Shown: positions 5,387-10,627 of the stretch, piece by piece
Position numbering within the stretch: the stretch's first letter is position 1
Layout: each line of letters starts with the position of its first letter
NCBI GenBank assembly: GCA_023390875.1
Contig: JAEWCA010000019.1
Coordinates: forward strand, 1-10,627
Source: Actinomycetes bacterium
GTDB taxonomy: Bacteria > Actinomycetota > Actinomycetes > Actinomycetales > Cellulomonadaceae
Length of the DNA: 10,627 nucleotides
Reading direction: 5' to 3'
Notes under the pieces: generated by a model
What the model was told of the DNA's origin: nothing
Seen by the model: the letters and a program-made list of their open reading frames with translations, nothing else
The model's database searches: none
Made by a program: the position numbers and the translations under genes

Positions 5387-6256
5387 TCAGGCGCCCTCGA
5401 CCGGCAGCCAGAGCTCGACCGTCGCGGTGCTGAAGTCGTCGGCCCGCTCGAGCACGGCGACGACCTCGGGCCCGGGCCGCAGCCGCCACGGGTTCGACGG
5501 GAACCACTCCGTCGCGGTCGCCGCCCACAGCGCCTGCAGCGTCGCCGGGTAGGGACCGGCCGCGCGGAAGACGGCCCACGAGCCCGCCCCGACCGGGATC
5601 ACGTCGAGGTCCTCGGGGACCTCCACCGCGTCCGACACGGCGACGCCGTGCAGGTAGGTCAGGTCGGTCCCCTCCCGCCGGTCGGGGTCGAGGTCGGTGC
5701 TCACTGCGAGCAGACCCTGCGGCTCGGTGTCGCCCAAGGCCTTCAGACGTGCATGCTCCTGCGGCGGCAGCGACGCGACGTGCTGCTGGATGGCGGGATT
5801 GACCCCCTCGTGCACCAGCGGTACGCGGGCGGCGTGGCCCACGAGGCGGAAGTCGGGACGGGAGACAAGTCGGACGTCCATGGGTGAGGCTCCTTCGACG
5901 GTCAGGCGGAACGAGAGGCGTGGCTGGGACCGGAAGGGACCGCCGTCGCGCCGCGCCTGACCCGGGCTGACGCCGTGCACGGACTGGAACGCCCGCCCGA
6001 ACGCCTCCGCCGAGCCGTACCCGTACCGCACGGCGATGGTCAGCAGATCGTCCTGCCCGCCGACGACGTCCGCCGCGGCGACCGTCATGCGCCGCCGCCG
6101 GACGTACTCCGACAACGGCATGCCCGCCAACGACGAGAACATGCGGCGCAGGTGGTACTCGGTGGTACCGAGCGTGCCGGCCAGCCCAGGGACGTCGAGC
6201 TCCTCGGTCAGGTGCTCCTCGACCAGGTCGACGAGCCGGTTGAGCCAGGCGATCAC
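5387..6256 (-). CDS. AraC-family regulator with C-terminal GyrI-like effector domain
   Basis: A 289-residue transcription factor with an unusual order: the AraC DNA-binding domain comes first (about 1-105) and a GyrI-like (SOUL/Rob-type) small-molecule domain follows (about 125-289). The first helix-turn-helix is LDVPGLAGTLGTTEYHLRRMFSS and the second LLTIAVRYGYGSAEAFGRAFQSVHGVSPGQARR, the latter with the family's FGRAF-GxSP pattern. The effector domain begins MDVRLVSRPDFRLVGHAARV and ends VELWLPVEGA, where Glu281 is at the position that contacts cationic ligands in BmrR/GyrI-like proteins. I chose the GTG at 6256 because AAGGAGG lies 5 nt upstream; an in-frame ATG at 6313 adds 19 residues without homology. 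It is upstream of the ADH and cupin on the same strand and probably controls them in response to a small toxic ligand. Confidence 0.93.
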   Translation of the reverse strand: MIAWLNRLVDLVEEHLTEELDVPGLAGTLGTTEYHLRRMFSSLAGMPLSEYVRRRRMTVAAADVVGGQDDLLTIAVRYGYGSAEAFGRAFQSVHGVSPGQARRDGGPFRSQPRLSFRLTVEGASPMDVRLVSRPDFRLVGHAARVPLVHEGVNPAIQQHVASLPPQEHARLKALGDTEPQGLLAVSTDLDPDRREGTDLTYLHGVAVSDAVEVPEDLDVIPVGAGSWAVFRAAGPYPATLQALWAATATEWFPSNPWRLRPGPEVVAVLERADDFSTATVELWLPVEGA

Positions 6257-6432
6257 GGTGGCCTCCTTCCGACGTCCAGCCTGACGTCCTGGGCTGCCGC
6301 CCGACCCGATCATCGTGGCCCGGTGCGATCAGGCGCCGGCCGGCCTGGTTCGCTCGGCGCGTCTGGTCTTCCATGGATGGCGAGGGCGTCGTCCCGACGA
6401 CGCATGCACGGTCGACTCGGTGAGGTGAGCGC
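6257..6432. promoter_or_regulatory. Divergent intergenic region with an 18-bp palindrome
   Basis: These 176 bp separate the AraC-type gene (-) from the membrane-anchored protein (+). The clearest element is GCGTCGTC-CC-GACGACGC at 6386-6403, a perfect 8-bp inverted repeat around two bases, ending 29 bp before the GTG at 6433. Near the AraC start are two GACGTC palindromes 12 bp apart (6271-6276 and 6283-6288). Either could be a binding site for the AraC-type protein or another regulator. AAGGAGG for the AraC gene is on the - strand. No gene is seen. Confidence 0.5.
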
Positions 6433-7011
6433 GTGGACGTCGACTGGGAGTCGGTCCGGAACTGGGTCGGCACGCTCGTGGTGGCCGTCTCCGCCCTCGT
6501 CGCGGTCGTGTCGTACCGGCGCAGCCTCTACGACCGTAAGCGCGCGCAGGCGTCCCGCGTGGCCGCGTGGTTCGAGCGACCACCCGCACCGACGCTCGTC
6601 GCCACCTCGGAGCGCGCCTACCGGGCCGACGTGCCCGTGCGGCTCCACGTCGCGAACCGCTCGGACGGCCCGGTGTACTCGGTGTCCGTCGTCTACTCGC
6701 TCCCCGACGTCACCGCCCCGACCGGCGGTCCTCCGCCCGTGCCGCGACGCGAGCTGACCGTCCCCGAGCTCCCCGCGGGCACGGTCGCGCAGGCCGACGT
6801 CGTCATCCCCTTCTACGGCGAGCCCGGACCGGACTTCACGCTCGACGACGGGCGCGCGCCGTGGATCACGCTCGCGCCCGTGTCCGTCCGGTTCACCGAC
6901 GCGCTCGGGCAGCGCTGGCTGCGCGCCGGGAGCCGGCCGGTGCGGCGGCAGCGGCGATGGTTCGAGGAGCCGGAGACGACCCGCCTGCACCTGCCGGTGC
7001 GACGTCGGTGA
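6433..7011 (+). CDS. Membrane-anchored protein of unknown function
   Basis: A 192-residue protein I cannot assign to a characterised family. Residues 1-9 are acidic, residues 10-28 (NWVGTLVVAVSALVAVVSY) form one transmembrane helix, and a basic stretch follows (RRSLYDRKRAQASRVAAWF). The charge pattern predicts the N-terminus outside and the body in the cytoplasm. Residues 50-192 look like a beta-sandwich: RADVPVRLHVANRSDGPVYSVSVVYSLP and later strands resemble an immunoglobulin-like or CARDB-like domain, ending in a very basic tail (LPVRRR). Similar short anchored proteins are common and uncharacterised in actinobacteria. The start is GTG with GAGGTGAG just upstream. The 18-bp palindrome at 6386-6403 lies at its probable promoter. 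It stands alone, converging on the broken DinB gene 26 bp away. Confidence 0.75.
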   Translation: MDVDWESVRNWVGTLVVAVSALVAVVSYRRSLYDRKRAQASRVAAWFERPPAPTLVATSERAYRADVPVRLHVANRSDGPVYSVSVVYSLPDVTAPTGGPPPVPRRELTVPELPAGTVAQADVVIPFYGEPGPDFTLDDGRAPWITLAPVSVRFTDALGQRWLRAGSRPVRRQRRWFEEPETTRLHLPVRRR

Positions 7012-7037
7012 CCGCTCGGTCGGCGTGGTCACGGGCG

Positions 7038-7627
7038 TCAGGCTAGGCCTGCGGCCGCTCGGGCGGCGGCCTCGACCTGCGCGCGGTGGCGCTCGCGTTC
7101 GGCCGTGACGGCCTCGTCGACGGGCGACGACGCCCCCGGACCCGAGGCGACGGCCCCGTCGAGGCCTTCGCGCAGGATGTCAGCGTGGCCGGCGTGCCGG
7201 GCGGTCTCGGTGAGGACGTGGACCATCACGTTGAACAGCTTCACGTCCGGCCGGGGCCACCACGGCACGTGTCCGGGGCGTCGACCGGCAGGGCGTCGAT
7301 GGTTGCGTCGGCGAAGCGGCAGGCCGACGCGTACCGGTCGAGGATCTCGGCGCGGGACTCGTGCTCGGTGGCCCACATGTGGGCGCGGTGGGCGGCGCGG
7401 TCGTCCCAGTGGGGGATCGGGTCCGGGAAGGGTCGGTCGAAGATCTCCCCGAAGTAGCGGGCCTCCGTCAGCGCGAGGTGCTTGACGAGCCCGAGGAGGT
7501 TGGTCCCGGTGACCGTGAGCGGGCGCCGGACGTCGTACTCGGAGAGGTCGTCGAGCGTGCCCAGCAGCGACGTGCGGGTCCACCGGAGGTCGTCGTGCAG
7601 GTACGCCTTGGCGAAGTCGTCGATCAT
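7038..7627 (-). pseudogene. DinB/DUF664 family protein, frameshifted
   Basis: The gene encodes a DinB-fold protein (four-helix bundle of the thiol-dependent S-transferase-like superfamily), DUF664 type, but needs two frames. Residues 1-120 (from ATG 7627, MIDDFAKAYLHDDLRW through GTNLLGLVKHLALTEARYFGEIFDRP) are in one frame. From about 7268 downward the homology moves to another frame, giving VPWWPRPDVKLFNVMVHVLTETARHAGHADILRE and a stop at 7038-7040. Adding one base in the CACGTG at 7266-7271 restores a 196-residue protein reading DTVPWWPRPDV, as expected for the family. Without it the product stops at 7241 after 128 residues. The three metal-binding histidines (H50 and the HAGH pair, H145/H148 after repair) are split by the shift, so the truncated product cannot be active. 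It is either a real recent mutation or a one-base sequencing error. Confidence 0.85.
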
Positions 7628-7646
7628 GACCCCAGCCTGGCCCACG

Positions 7647-7763
7647 ATGGGGAGCCGGACACCGAAGCCTGCGCACGTGCAGGACCGCATCGCCGACGAG
7701 ATCGAGACGACGAACCCGGGGCTCGCCGCGGAGATGCGCCGGCTCCGCGACCACGAGCGCTGA
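7647..7763 (+). CDS. Possible small protein, 38 residues, helical
   Basis: A short open frame ending in TGA at 7761-7763. The end of its product, VQDRIADEIETTNPGLAAEMRRLRDHER, is charged and amphipathic and looks like one or two helices, and almost every codon ends in G or C. That is coding-like, but GC-rich DNA gives false positives. Neither the ATG at 7647 nor the in-frame ATG at 7626 (45 residues, overlapping the start codon of the opposing DinB gene) has a ribosome binding site; a GTG at 7677 is another option. I do not recognise a family. Confidence 0.35.
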   Translation: MGSRTPKPAHVQDRIADEIETTNPGLAAEMRRLRDHER

Positions 7764-7782
7764 CGCCCGGCGCCCCCAAACG

Positions 7783-7794
7783 CGAAACGTTTCG
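7783..7794. promoter_or_regulatory. LacI-type operator palindrome CGAAACGTTTCG upstream of the cellulase
   Basis: A perfect 12-bp palindrome with a central CG, the usual form of LacI/GalR-family operators. It lies 179 bp before the endoglucanase ATG and 28 bp before a TACCGT -10-like box. Cellulase genes of actinobacteria are known to be repressed by LacI-family CelR proteins (Thermobifida fusca site TGGGAGCGCTCCCA, relieved by cellobiose); this palindrome differs in sequence but could play that part. A second, overlapping dyad TCGAGCG-N6-CGCTCGA spans 7792-7811. A 10/12 match recurs before the RTX gene. Confidence 0.6.
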
Positions 7795-7822
7795 AGCGGG
7801 CGCGCGCTCGAGCCCCCGTCAC

Positions 7823-7828
7823 TACCGT
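7823..7828 (+). promoter_or_regulatory. Possible -10 box (TACCGT) for the cellulase
   Basis: TACCGT fits TANNNT and lies downstream of the two operator-like dyads. If used, the leader would be about 138 nt, containing the GC-rich hairpins at 7858-7898. No good -35 is visible. Confidence 0.25.
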
Positions 7829-7857
7829 CGGACCGCGCATCCACGGCGGCTGCCCTG

Positions 7858-7898
7858 GGCGCGAGGCCTGCGCCGCGACCCACTGCGAGGGTCGGCGC
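7858..7898 (+). other. Cellulase leader: alternative GC-rich hairpins
   Basis: GCGCCG (7870-7875) and ACCC (7878-7881) can pair with GGGT (7889-7892) and CGGCGC (7893-7898), a bulged hairpin with a 7-nt loop. The same GCGCC (7870-7874) can instead pair with GGCGC at 7858-7862. The two structures exclude each other. In DNA this rich in GC such pairings can arise by chance. Confidence 0.3.
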
Positions 7899-7972
7899 AC
7901 GGCACGCGTCCACTGCTCGTCCGGAGAGCCGGGTCCCGCCGCCCGCGCACACCACCACCGACGAGGAGACTC

Positions 7973-9406
7973 ATGGGAAAGCGCACCAGGGTGGCCGCCC
8001 TGCTGTCCGCGGCCCTGCTCGTGACGACGGGGGTCGGCGCCATCGCCGCCACGTCGGCGCAGGCGGCCGCCGGCTGCAAGGTCGAGTACACCGTCACGAA
8101 CCAGTGGAACGACGGCTTCGGCGCGAACGTCGTGCTGACCAACCTCGGGGACGACCTGAACGGCTGGACGGTGGGCTGGACGTTCCCGTCGGGCCAGAAG
8201 GTCACGAACCTGTGGAACGGCACCGTGAGCCAGTCGGGCAGCACGGTCTCCGTGAAGGACGCCGGCTGGAACGCCTCGGTCCGCAAGGGCGGCACGGCGA
8301 GCTTCGGGTTCAACGGGAGCTGGAGCGGCGCCAACGCCGTGCCCACCCAGTTCACCGTCAACGGCACGGCGTGCACGGGCTCCACCACGAGCAGCCCGAC
8401 CCCCACGCAGACGCAGACGCCGACGCCGACCCCCACCCCGACGACGACCACCCCGCCGCCCCCGACGGGCACGACGCCGCTCGCCATCAACGGCCAGCTG
8501 CACGTCTGCGGCACCAACCTGTGCAACCAGTACAACAAGCCGATCCAGCTGCGCGGCGTCAGCACGCACGGGCTCCAGTGGTTCCCGTCCTGCTACAACA
8601 CGAGCTCGCTGGACACGCTCGCGAACGACTGGAAGGCCGACGTCCTGCGCATCGCGATGTACGTCAACGAGGACGGCTACGTCACGAACCCCGCCGCGTT
8701 CACGGCGAAGGTCAACGACCTCGTGGACCAGGCCGAGGCGCGCGGCATGTACGCGATCATCGACTTCCACACGCTCACGCCCGGTGACCCGAACGTGAAC
8801 CTGGACAACGCGAAGACGTTCTTCAAGAACGTCGCGACCCGCAACGCGAACAAGAAGAACGTGATCTACGAGATCGCCAACGAGCCGAACGGCGTCTCGT
8901 GGGACCAGATCCGCACGTACGCGAACCAGGTGATCCCGGTGGTGCGGGCGGCGGACTCCGACGCGGTCGTCATCGTCGGCACGCGCGGCTGGTCGTCGCT
9001 CGGGGTGTCGAACGGGTCGAGCTCGGCCGAGATCGTGGCCAACCCGGTCAACTTCCCGAACATCATGTACACGTTCCACTTCTACGCGGCGTCCCACACG
9101 GACACCTACCGCAACGAGGTGCGCAACGCGGCGACCAAGCTGCCGATCTTCGTGACCGAGTGGGGCACGACGAGCGCGACCGGCGGCGGCACCGTCGACA
9201 TCTCCAGCTCGACGGCGTGGCTCGACCTGCTCGACTCGCTGAAGATCAGCCACGTCAACTGGACGTACTCCGACGCGAACGAGTCGAGCGCCGCGTTCAA
9301 GGCGGGCACGTGCTCGGGGTCGAACTACGGCACGTCGCAGCTGTCGCAGTCGGGCCAGTTCGTGCGCAGCCGCATCATGACGGCGGACAGCTTCCCGACG
9401 AGCTGA
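7973..9406 (+). CDS. Secreted endoglucanase, CBM2-linker-GH5
   Basis: A 477-residue secreted beta-1,4-endoglucanase. A Sec signal peptide (KRTR, then a hydrophobic run) ends near ATSAQA-A at residue 31. A family 2 cellulose-binding module spans C35 to C134, the pair of cysteines that normally forms its disulfide, with W65, W69, W81, W99 and W117 among its aromatics. A Pro/Thr linker covers about 135-168. The GH5 barrel follows: RGVSTHGLQWFP (194-205), VLRIAMYVNED, AIIDFHTLTPGDPN, the acid/base E304 in IYEIANEPNG, FHFYAASH (368-375) and the nucleophile E396 in PIFVTEWGTT. The same order, CBM2 then GH5, occurs in Thermobifida Cel5A; the motifs fit GH5 subfamily 2. GAGGAG lies 6 nt before the ATG. 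LacI-type control is likely from the upstream palindrome. The gene is followed by a GC-rich hairpin and then the RTX gene. Confidence 0.97.
   Translation: MGKRTRVAALLSAALLVTTGVGAIAATSAQAAAGCKVEYTVTNQWNDGFGANVVLTNLGDDLNGWTVGWTFPSGQKVTNLWNGTVSQSGSTVSVKDAGWNASVRKGGTASFGFNGSWSGANAVPTQFTVNGTACTGSTTSSPTPTQTQTPTPTPTPTTTTPPPPTGTTPLAINGQLHVCGTNLCNQYNKPIQLRGVSTHGLQWFPSCYNTSSLDTLANDWKADVLRIAMYVNEDGYVTNPAAFTAKVNDLVDQAEARGMYAIIDFHTLTPGDPNVNLDNAKTFFKNVATRNANKKNVIYEIANEPNGVSWDQIRTYANQVIPVVRAADSDAVVIVGTRGWSSLGVSNGSSSAEIVANPVNFPNIMYTFHFYAASHTDTYRNEVRNAATKLPIFVTEWGTTSATGGGTVDISSSTAWLDLLDSLKISHVNWTYSDANESSAAFKAGTCSGSNYGTSQLSQSGQFVRSRIMTADSFPTS
8375..8476 (+). repeat. Pro/Thr linker-encoding low-complexity DNA
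   Basis: Repeated ACG-CCG/CCC codons encode the flexible TSSPTPTQTQTPTPTPTPTTTTPPPPTG-like linker between CBM2 and GH5. Such linkers are usual in actinobacterial cellulases and are commonly glycosylated; the repeat is prone to length change by slippage. Confidence 0.8.
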
Positions 9407-9422
9407 CGTCATCCGACGCGCG

Positions 9423-9458
9423 TCCCGCCGCCGCCGACTCCCCTCCGCGGCGGCGGGG
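9423..9458 (+). terminator. GC-rich terminator-like hairpin after the cellulase
   Basis: CCCGCCGCCGC (9424-9434) pairs with GCGGCGGCGGG (9447-9457), an 11-bp stem with a 12-nt loop, starting 17 bp after the stop codon. No T-run follows, which is usual for actinobacteria. A 12-bp palindrome GGGGCGCGCCCC (9455-9466) overlaps its 3' arm, and a small hairpin (TGCCC/GGGCA, 9483-9496) follows. Confidence 0.6.
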
Positions 9459-9498
9459 CGCGCCCCGTCGTCCGCCCGTGGTTGCCCCGACGGGCAGC

Positions 9499-9520
9499 GT
9501 TCGGGCACCGAACCCTTTCG
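9499..9520. promoter_or_regulatory. Overlapping operator candidates upstream of the RTX gene
   Basis: Two elements overlap. GTTCGG-GCA-CCGAAC (9499-9513) is a perfect 6-bp inverted repeat. CGAACCCTTTCG (9509-9520) matches the cellulase palindrome CGAAACGTTTCG at 10 of 12 bases. They lie 52-73 bp before the ATG and just upstream of a TAGGGT -10-like box, a position that would block RNA polymerase at the -35 region. Confidence 0.45.
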
Positions 9521-9537
9521 CATCCGCCTCCCGCCCC

Positions 9538-9543
9538 TAGGGT
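9538..9543 (+). promoter_or_regulatory. Possible -10 box (TAGGGT) for the RTX gene
   Basis: TAGGGT fits TANNNT and ends 28 bp before the ATG, giving a leader of about 22 nt. The hexamer 17 bp upstream (CTTTCG, 9515-9520) is a poor -35 and coincides with the operator-like element. Confidence 0.3.
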
Positions 9544-9571
9544 GCACAGCACCGACCCTGGGAGGGACTCG

Positions 9572-10627
9572 ATGAGGCGTACCCGGCTGGGCCTGACGGT
9601 CGCGACGGTGCTGGCCACCGCCCTGCTCCTGCCCCTCCCGGCGTGGGCGGGCGACGTGCAGCGCGAGGAGTTCCGGCAGCCGCCGGGCGACCCGTGGCAG
9701 GTGCACGGGTTCAGCGGCGACCCGGTGATCTCGACGCGCGGCGGCACGGTGACCATCGGGGAGCAGACGCTCGTCATGCTGCTCGAGTACGGGCCGCCGT
9801 CGGAGTGGACGGGGTCGGCGAACCGGTTGAGCGGCTGGGACGTCGACTTCCGGATGCGGCTCGGCGCGGGCTCGACGCAGCCGTGCCTCGACGACCAGGG
9901 CACGCCCCCGGCGACCCTCCTGTGGGTCGGCGACACGACCGACCTGCTGCAGGTCGGGTTCGGGCCCGGCGAGGTGTGCGTCGTCCACCCCTACGAGGAC
10001 CGCGTGGCGGTCCCCGTCGACACGTCCCGCTGGCACACCTACCACCTGGAGGCGCGCGGGCAGCACGTGCGGCTGCTCGTCGACGGTCGTGCGGTCCTCG
10101 ACCGGACCCTCACCGGGCGCGGCGCCGGCACGGTCGGGCTCGGCTTCGAGACGCACCAGGGCAGCTCGAGCTGGGACTACCTGCGCTACGACACCGCACC
10201 CGGCCGGCCGTGCACGATCCGTGGGACCTCCGGGCCCGACGTGCTGCGCGGCACCCCCGGGCCGGACGTGATCTGCGGCGGCGCGGGCGACGACCGGATC
10301 TCCGGGCTCGGCGGCGACGACGTGCTCATCGGCGGCGACGGGAACGACACGCTGCTCGGCGGCGACGGCCACGACCTGCTGCAGGGCGGGTGGGGGTCCG
10401 ACGTGCTCGACGGCGGCGCCGACAGCGGCCGCTCCGAGGGCGGGCAGGGCGACGACCGGTTCGTCATGGGTGCCGTGCCCGACGGCGCGGACCAGGTGGT
10501 CGGCGGCCCGGGGCGGGACGTCGTCGACTACGGCGACCGCACCGACGCGGTCACCGTCACGCTCGACGGGGTCGGCGGCGACGGTGTCGTCGGGGAGGGC
10601 GACGCGATCGGCGTGCCGGCGCCGTGG
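9572..10627 (+). CDS. Secreted lectin-like/RTX calcium-binding repeat protein, 3'-truncated by window edge
   Basis: The frame opens at ATG 9572, with GGGAGG just upstream, and has no stop before the window ends; 352 residues are visible. A Sec signal peptide (MRRTR, then a hydrophobic run) probably ends at AWA-G, residue 26. Residues 28-208 look like a concanavalin A/laminin-G-like beta-sandwich, with SGWDVDFRMRLGAG, SRWHTYHLEARGQHVRLLVDGRAVLDRTL and VGLGFETHQGSSSWDYLRY; C105/C136 may form a disulfide. Residues 217-283 are RTX nonapeptide repeats (GGxGxDxLx): GPDVLRGTP, GPDVICGGA, GDDRISGLG, GDDVLIGGD, GNDTLLGGD, GHDLLQGGW, GSDVLDGGA. A degenerate block follows to about 320, then VDYGDRTDAVTVTLDGVGGDG, as found in long actinobacterial RTX proteins, so more repeats are expected. 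Calcium would fold it outside the cell. It may bind carbohydrate; no catalytic motif is visible in this part. Confidence 0.88.
   Translation, partial: MRRTRLGLTVATVLATALLLPLPAWAGDVQREEFRQPPGDPWQVHGFSGDPVISTRGGTVTIGEQTLVMLLEYGPPSEWTGSANRLSGWDVDFRMRLGAGSTQPCLDDQGTPPATLLWVGDTTDLLQVGFGPGEVCVVHPYEDRVAVPVDTSRWHTYHLEARGQHVRLLVDGRAVLDRTLTGRGAGTVGLGFETHQGSSSWDYLRYDTAPGRPCTIRGTSGPDVLRGTPGPDVICGGAGDDRISGLGGDDVLIGGDGNDTLLGGDGHDLLQGGWGSDVLDGGADSGRSEGGQGDDRFVMGAVPDGADQVVGGPGRDVVDYGDRTDAVTVTLDGVGGDGVVGEGDAIGVPAPW

Noticed and set aside
4265..5887. A 540-codon open frame on the + strand opposite the ADH and AraC-type gene
   Set aside because: No ribosome binding site, no recognisable domain, and composition typical of a complementary-strand shadow.
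3852..6473. An 873-codon open frame on the - strand spanning the cupin, ADH and AraC-type genes
   Set aside because: Only its last 132 codons, from ATG 4250, are real (the cupin). The rest is Arg/Pro/Gly-rich antisense-like composition in the wrong frame over the ADH and regulator, as expected in GC-rich DNA with few stops.
7262..7275. Programmed ribosomal frameshifting in the DinB gene
   Set aside because: The site reads GAC-ACG-TGC with no slippery heptamer, stimulatory pseudoknot or internal Shine-Dalgarno that I can see. Relatives of this family are single-frame proteins.
8375..8476. Tandem repeats that might be a CRISPR or satellite array
   Set aside because: They are in frame and encode the Pro/Thr linker of the cellulase, with no spacers or conserved repeat unit.
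7241..10372. A 1043-codon open frame on the - strand over the cellulase and RTX genes
   Set aside because: Only its last 128 codons (the DinB N-terminal part) show homology. The remainder is the complement of the strongly supported GH5 and RTX genes and is full of Arg/Val/Ala runs.
10220..10430. Repeated GGCGGCGACG-like DNA near the right end as a non-coding repeat
   Set aside because: The 27-bp periodicity is explained by in-frame RTX nonapeptide repeats.

Overview
The window looks like chromosomal DNA of a high-GC actinobacterium, most plausibly Cellulomonas or a close relative. The evidence is very high GC with G/C-ending codons, GTG starts, strong GGAGG-type ribosome binding sites, a secreted CBM2-(Pro/Thr linker)-GH5 endoglucanase, and a DUF664-type DinB protein. 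I see no rRNA, tRNA, CRISPR array, insertion sequence or prophage genes.

Left part (1-3851): a 5'-truncated SAM-dependent methyltransferase and an MBL-fold hydrolase (+) converge on a RidA-type deaminase (-). A divergent gap of 119 bp then leads into a + strand run: two tandem YCII/DGPF-domain paralogues coupled by ATGA, then a VOC (glyoxalase-fold) protein coupled by TGATG to an HxlR-family regulator. A perfect CACTTG-N7-CAAGTG dyad lies in the predicted promoter of the VOC-hxlR pair and is the obvious autoregulatory operator.

Middle part (3852-7627): a - strand operon reading AraC/GyrI-like regulator, then zinc-type medium-chain alcohol dehydrogenase, then a small cupin. The cupin carries the full metal-ligand and active-site residue set of the manganese cupin hydroxynitrile lyases. 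Divergent from it is an unknown membrane-anchored protein, preceded by an 18-bp palindrome. A DinB/DUF664 gene follows (-), broken by a single-base frameshift.

Right part (7628-10627): a possible 38-codon ORF, then the GH5 cellulase with a perfect 12-bp LacI-type palindrome upstream, a GC-rich terminator hairpin, and a secreted protein with a lectin/laminin-G-like domain followed by RTX calcium-binding repeats, which runs off the window. A 10/12 match to the cellulase palindrome lies upstream of the RTX gene, suggesting shared regulation.

The left and middle genes belong mostly to families that handle reactive small molecules (Rid, YCII, VOC, HxlR, cupin/ADH, DinB). The right end is extracellular polysaccharide degradation. 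I find no wholly new multi-gene system. The most testable leads are the cupin-ADH-AraC operon, the HxlR dyad, and the operator shared by the cellulase and RTX genes.
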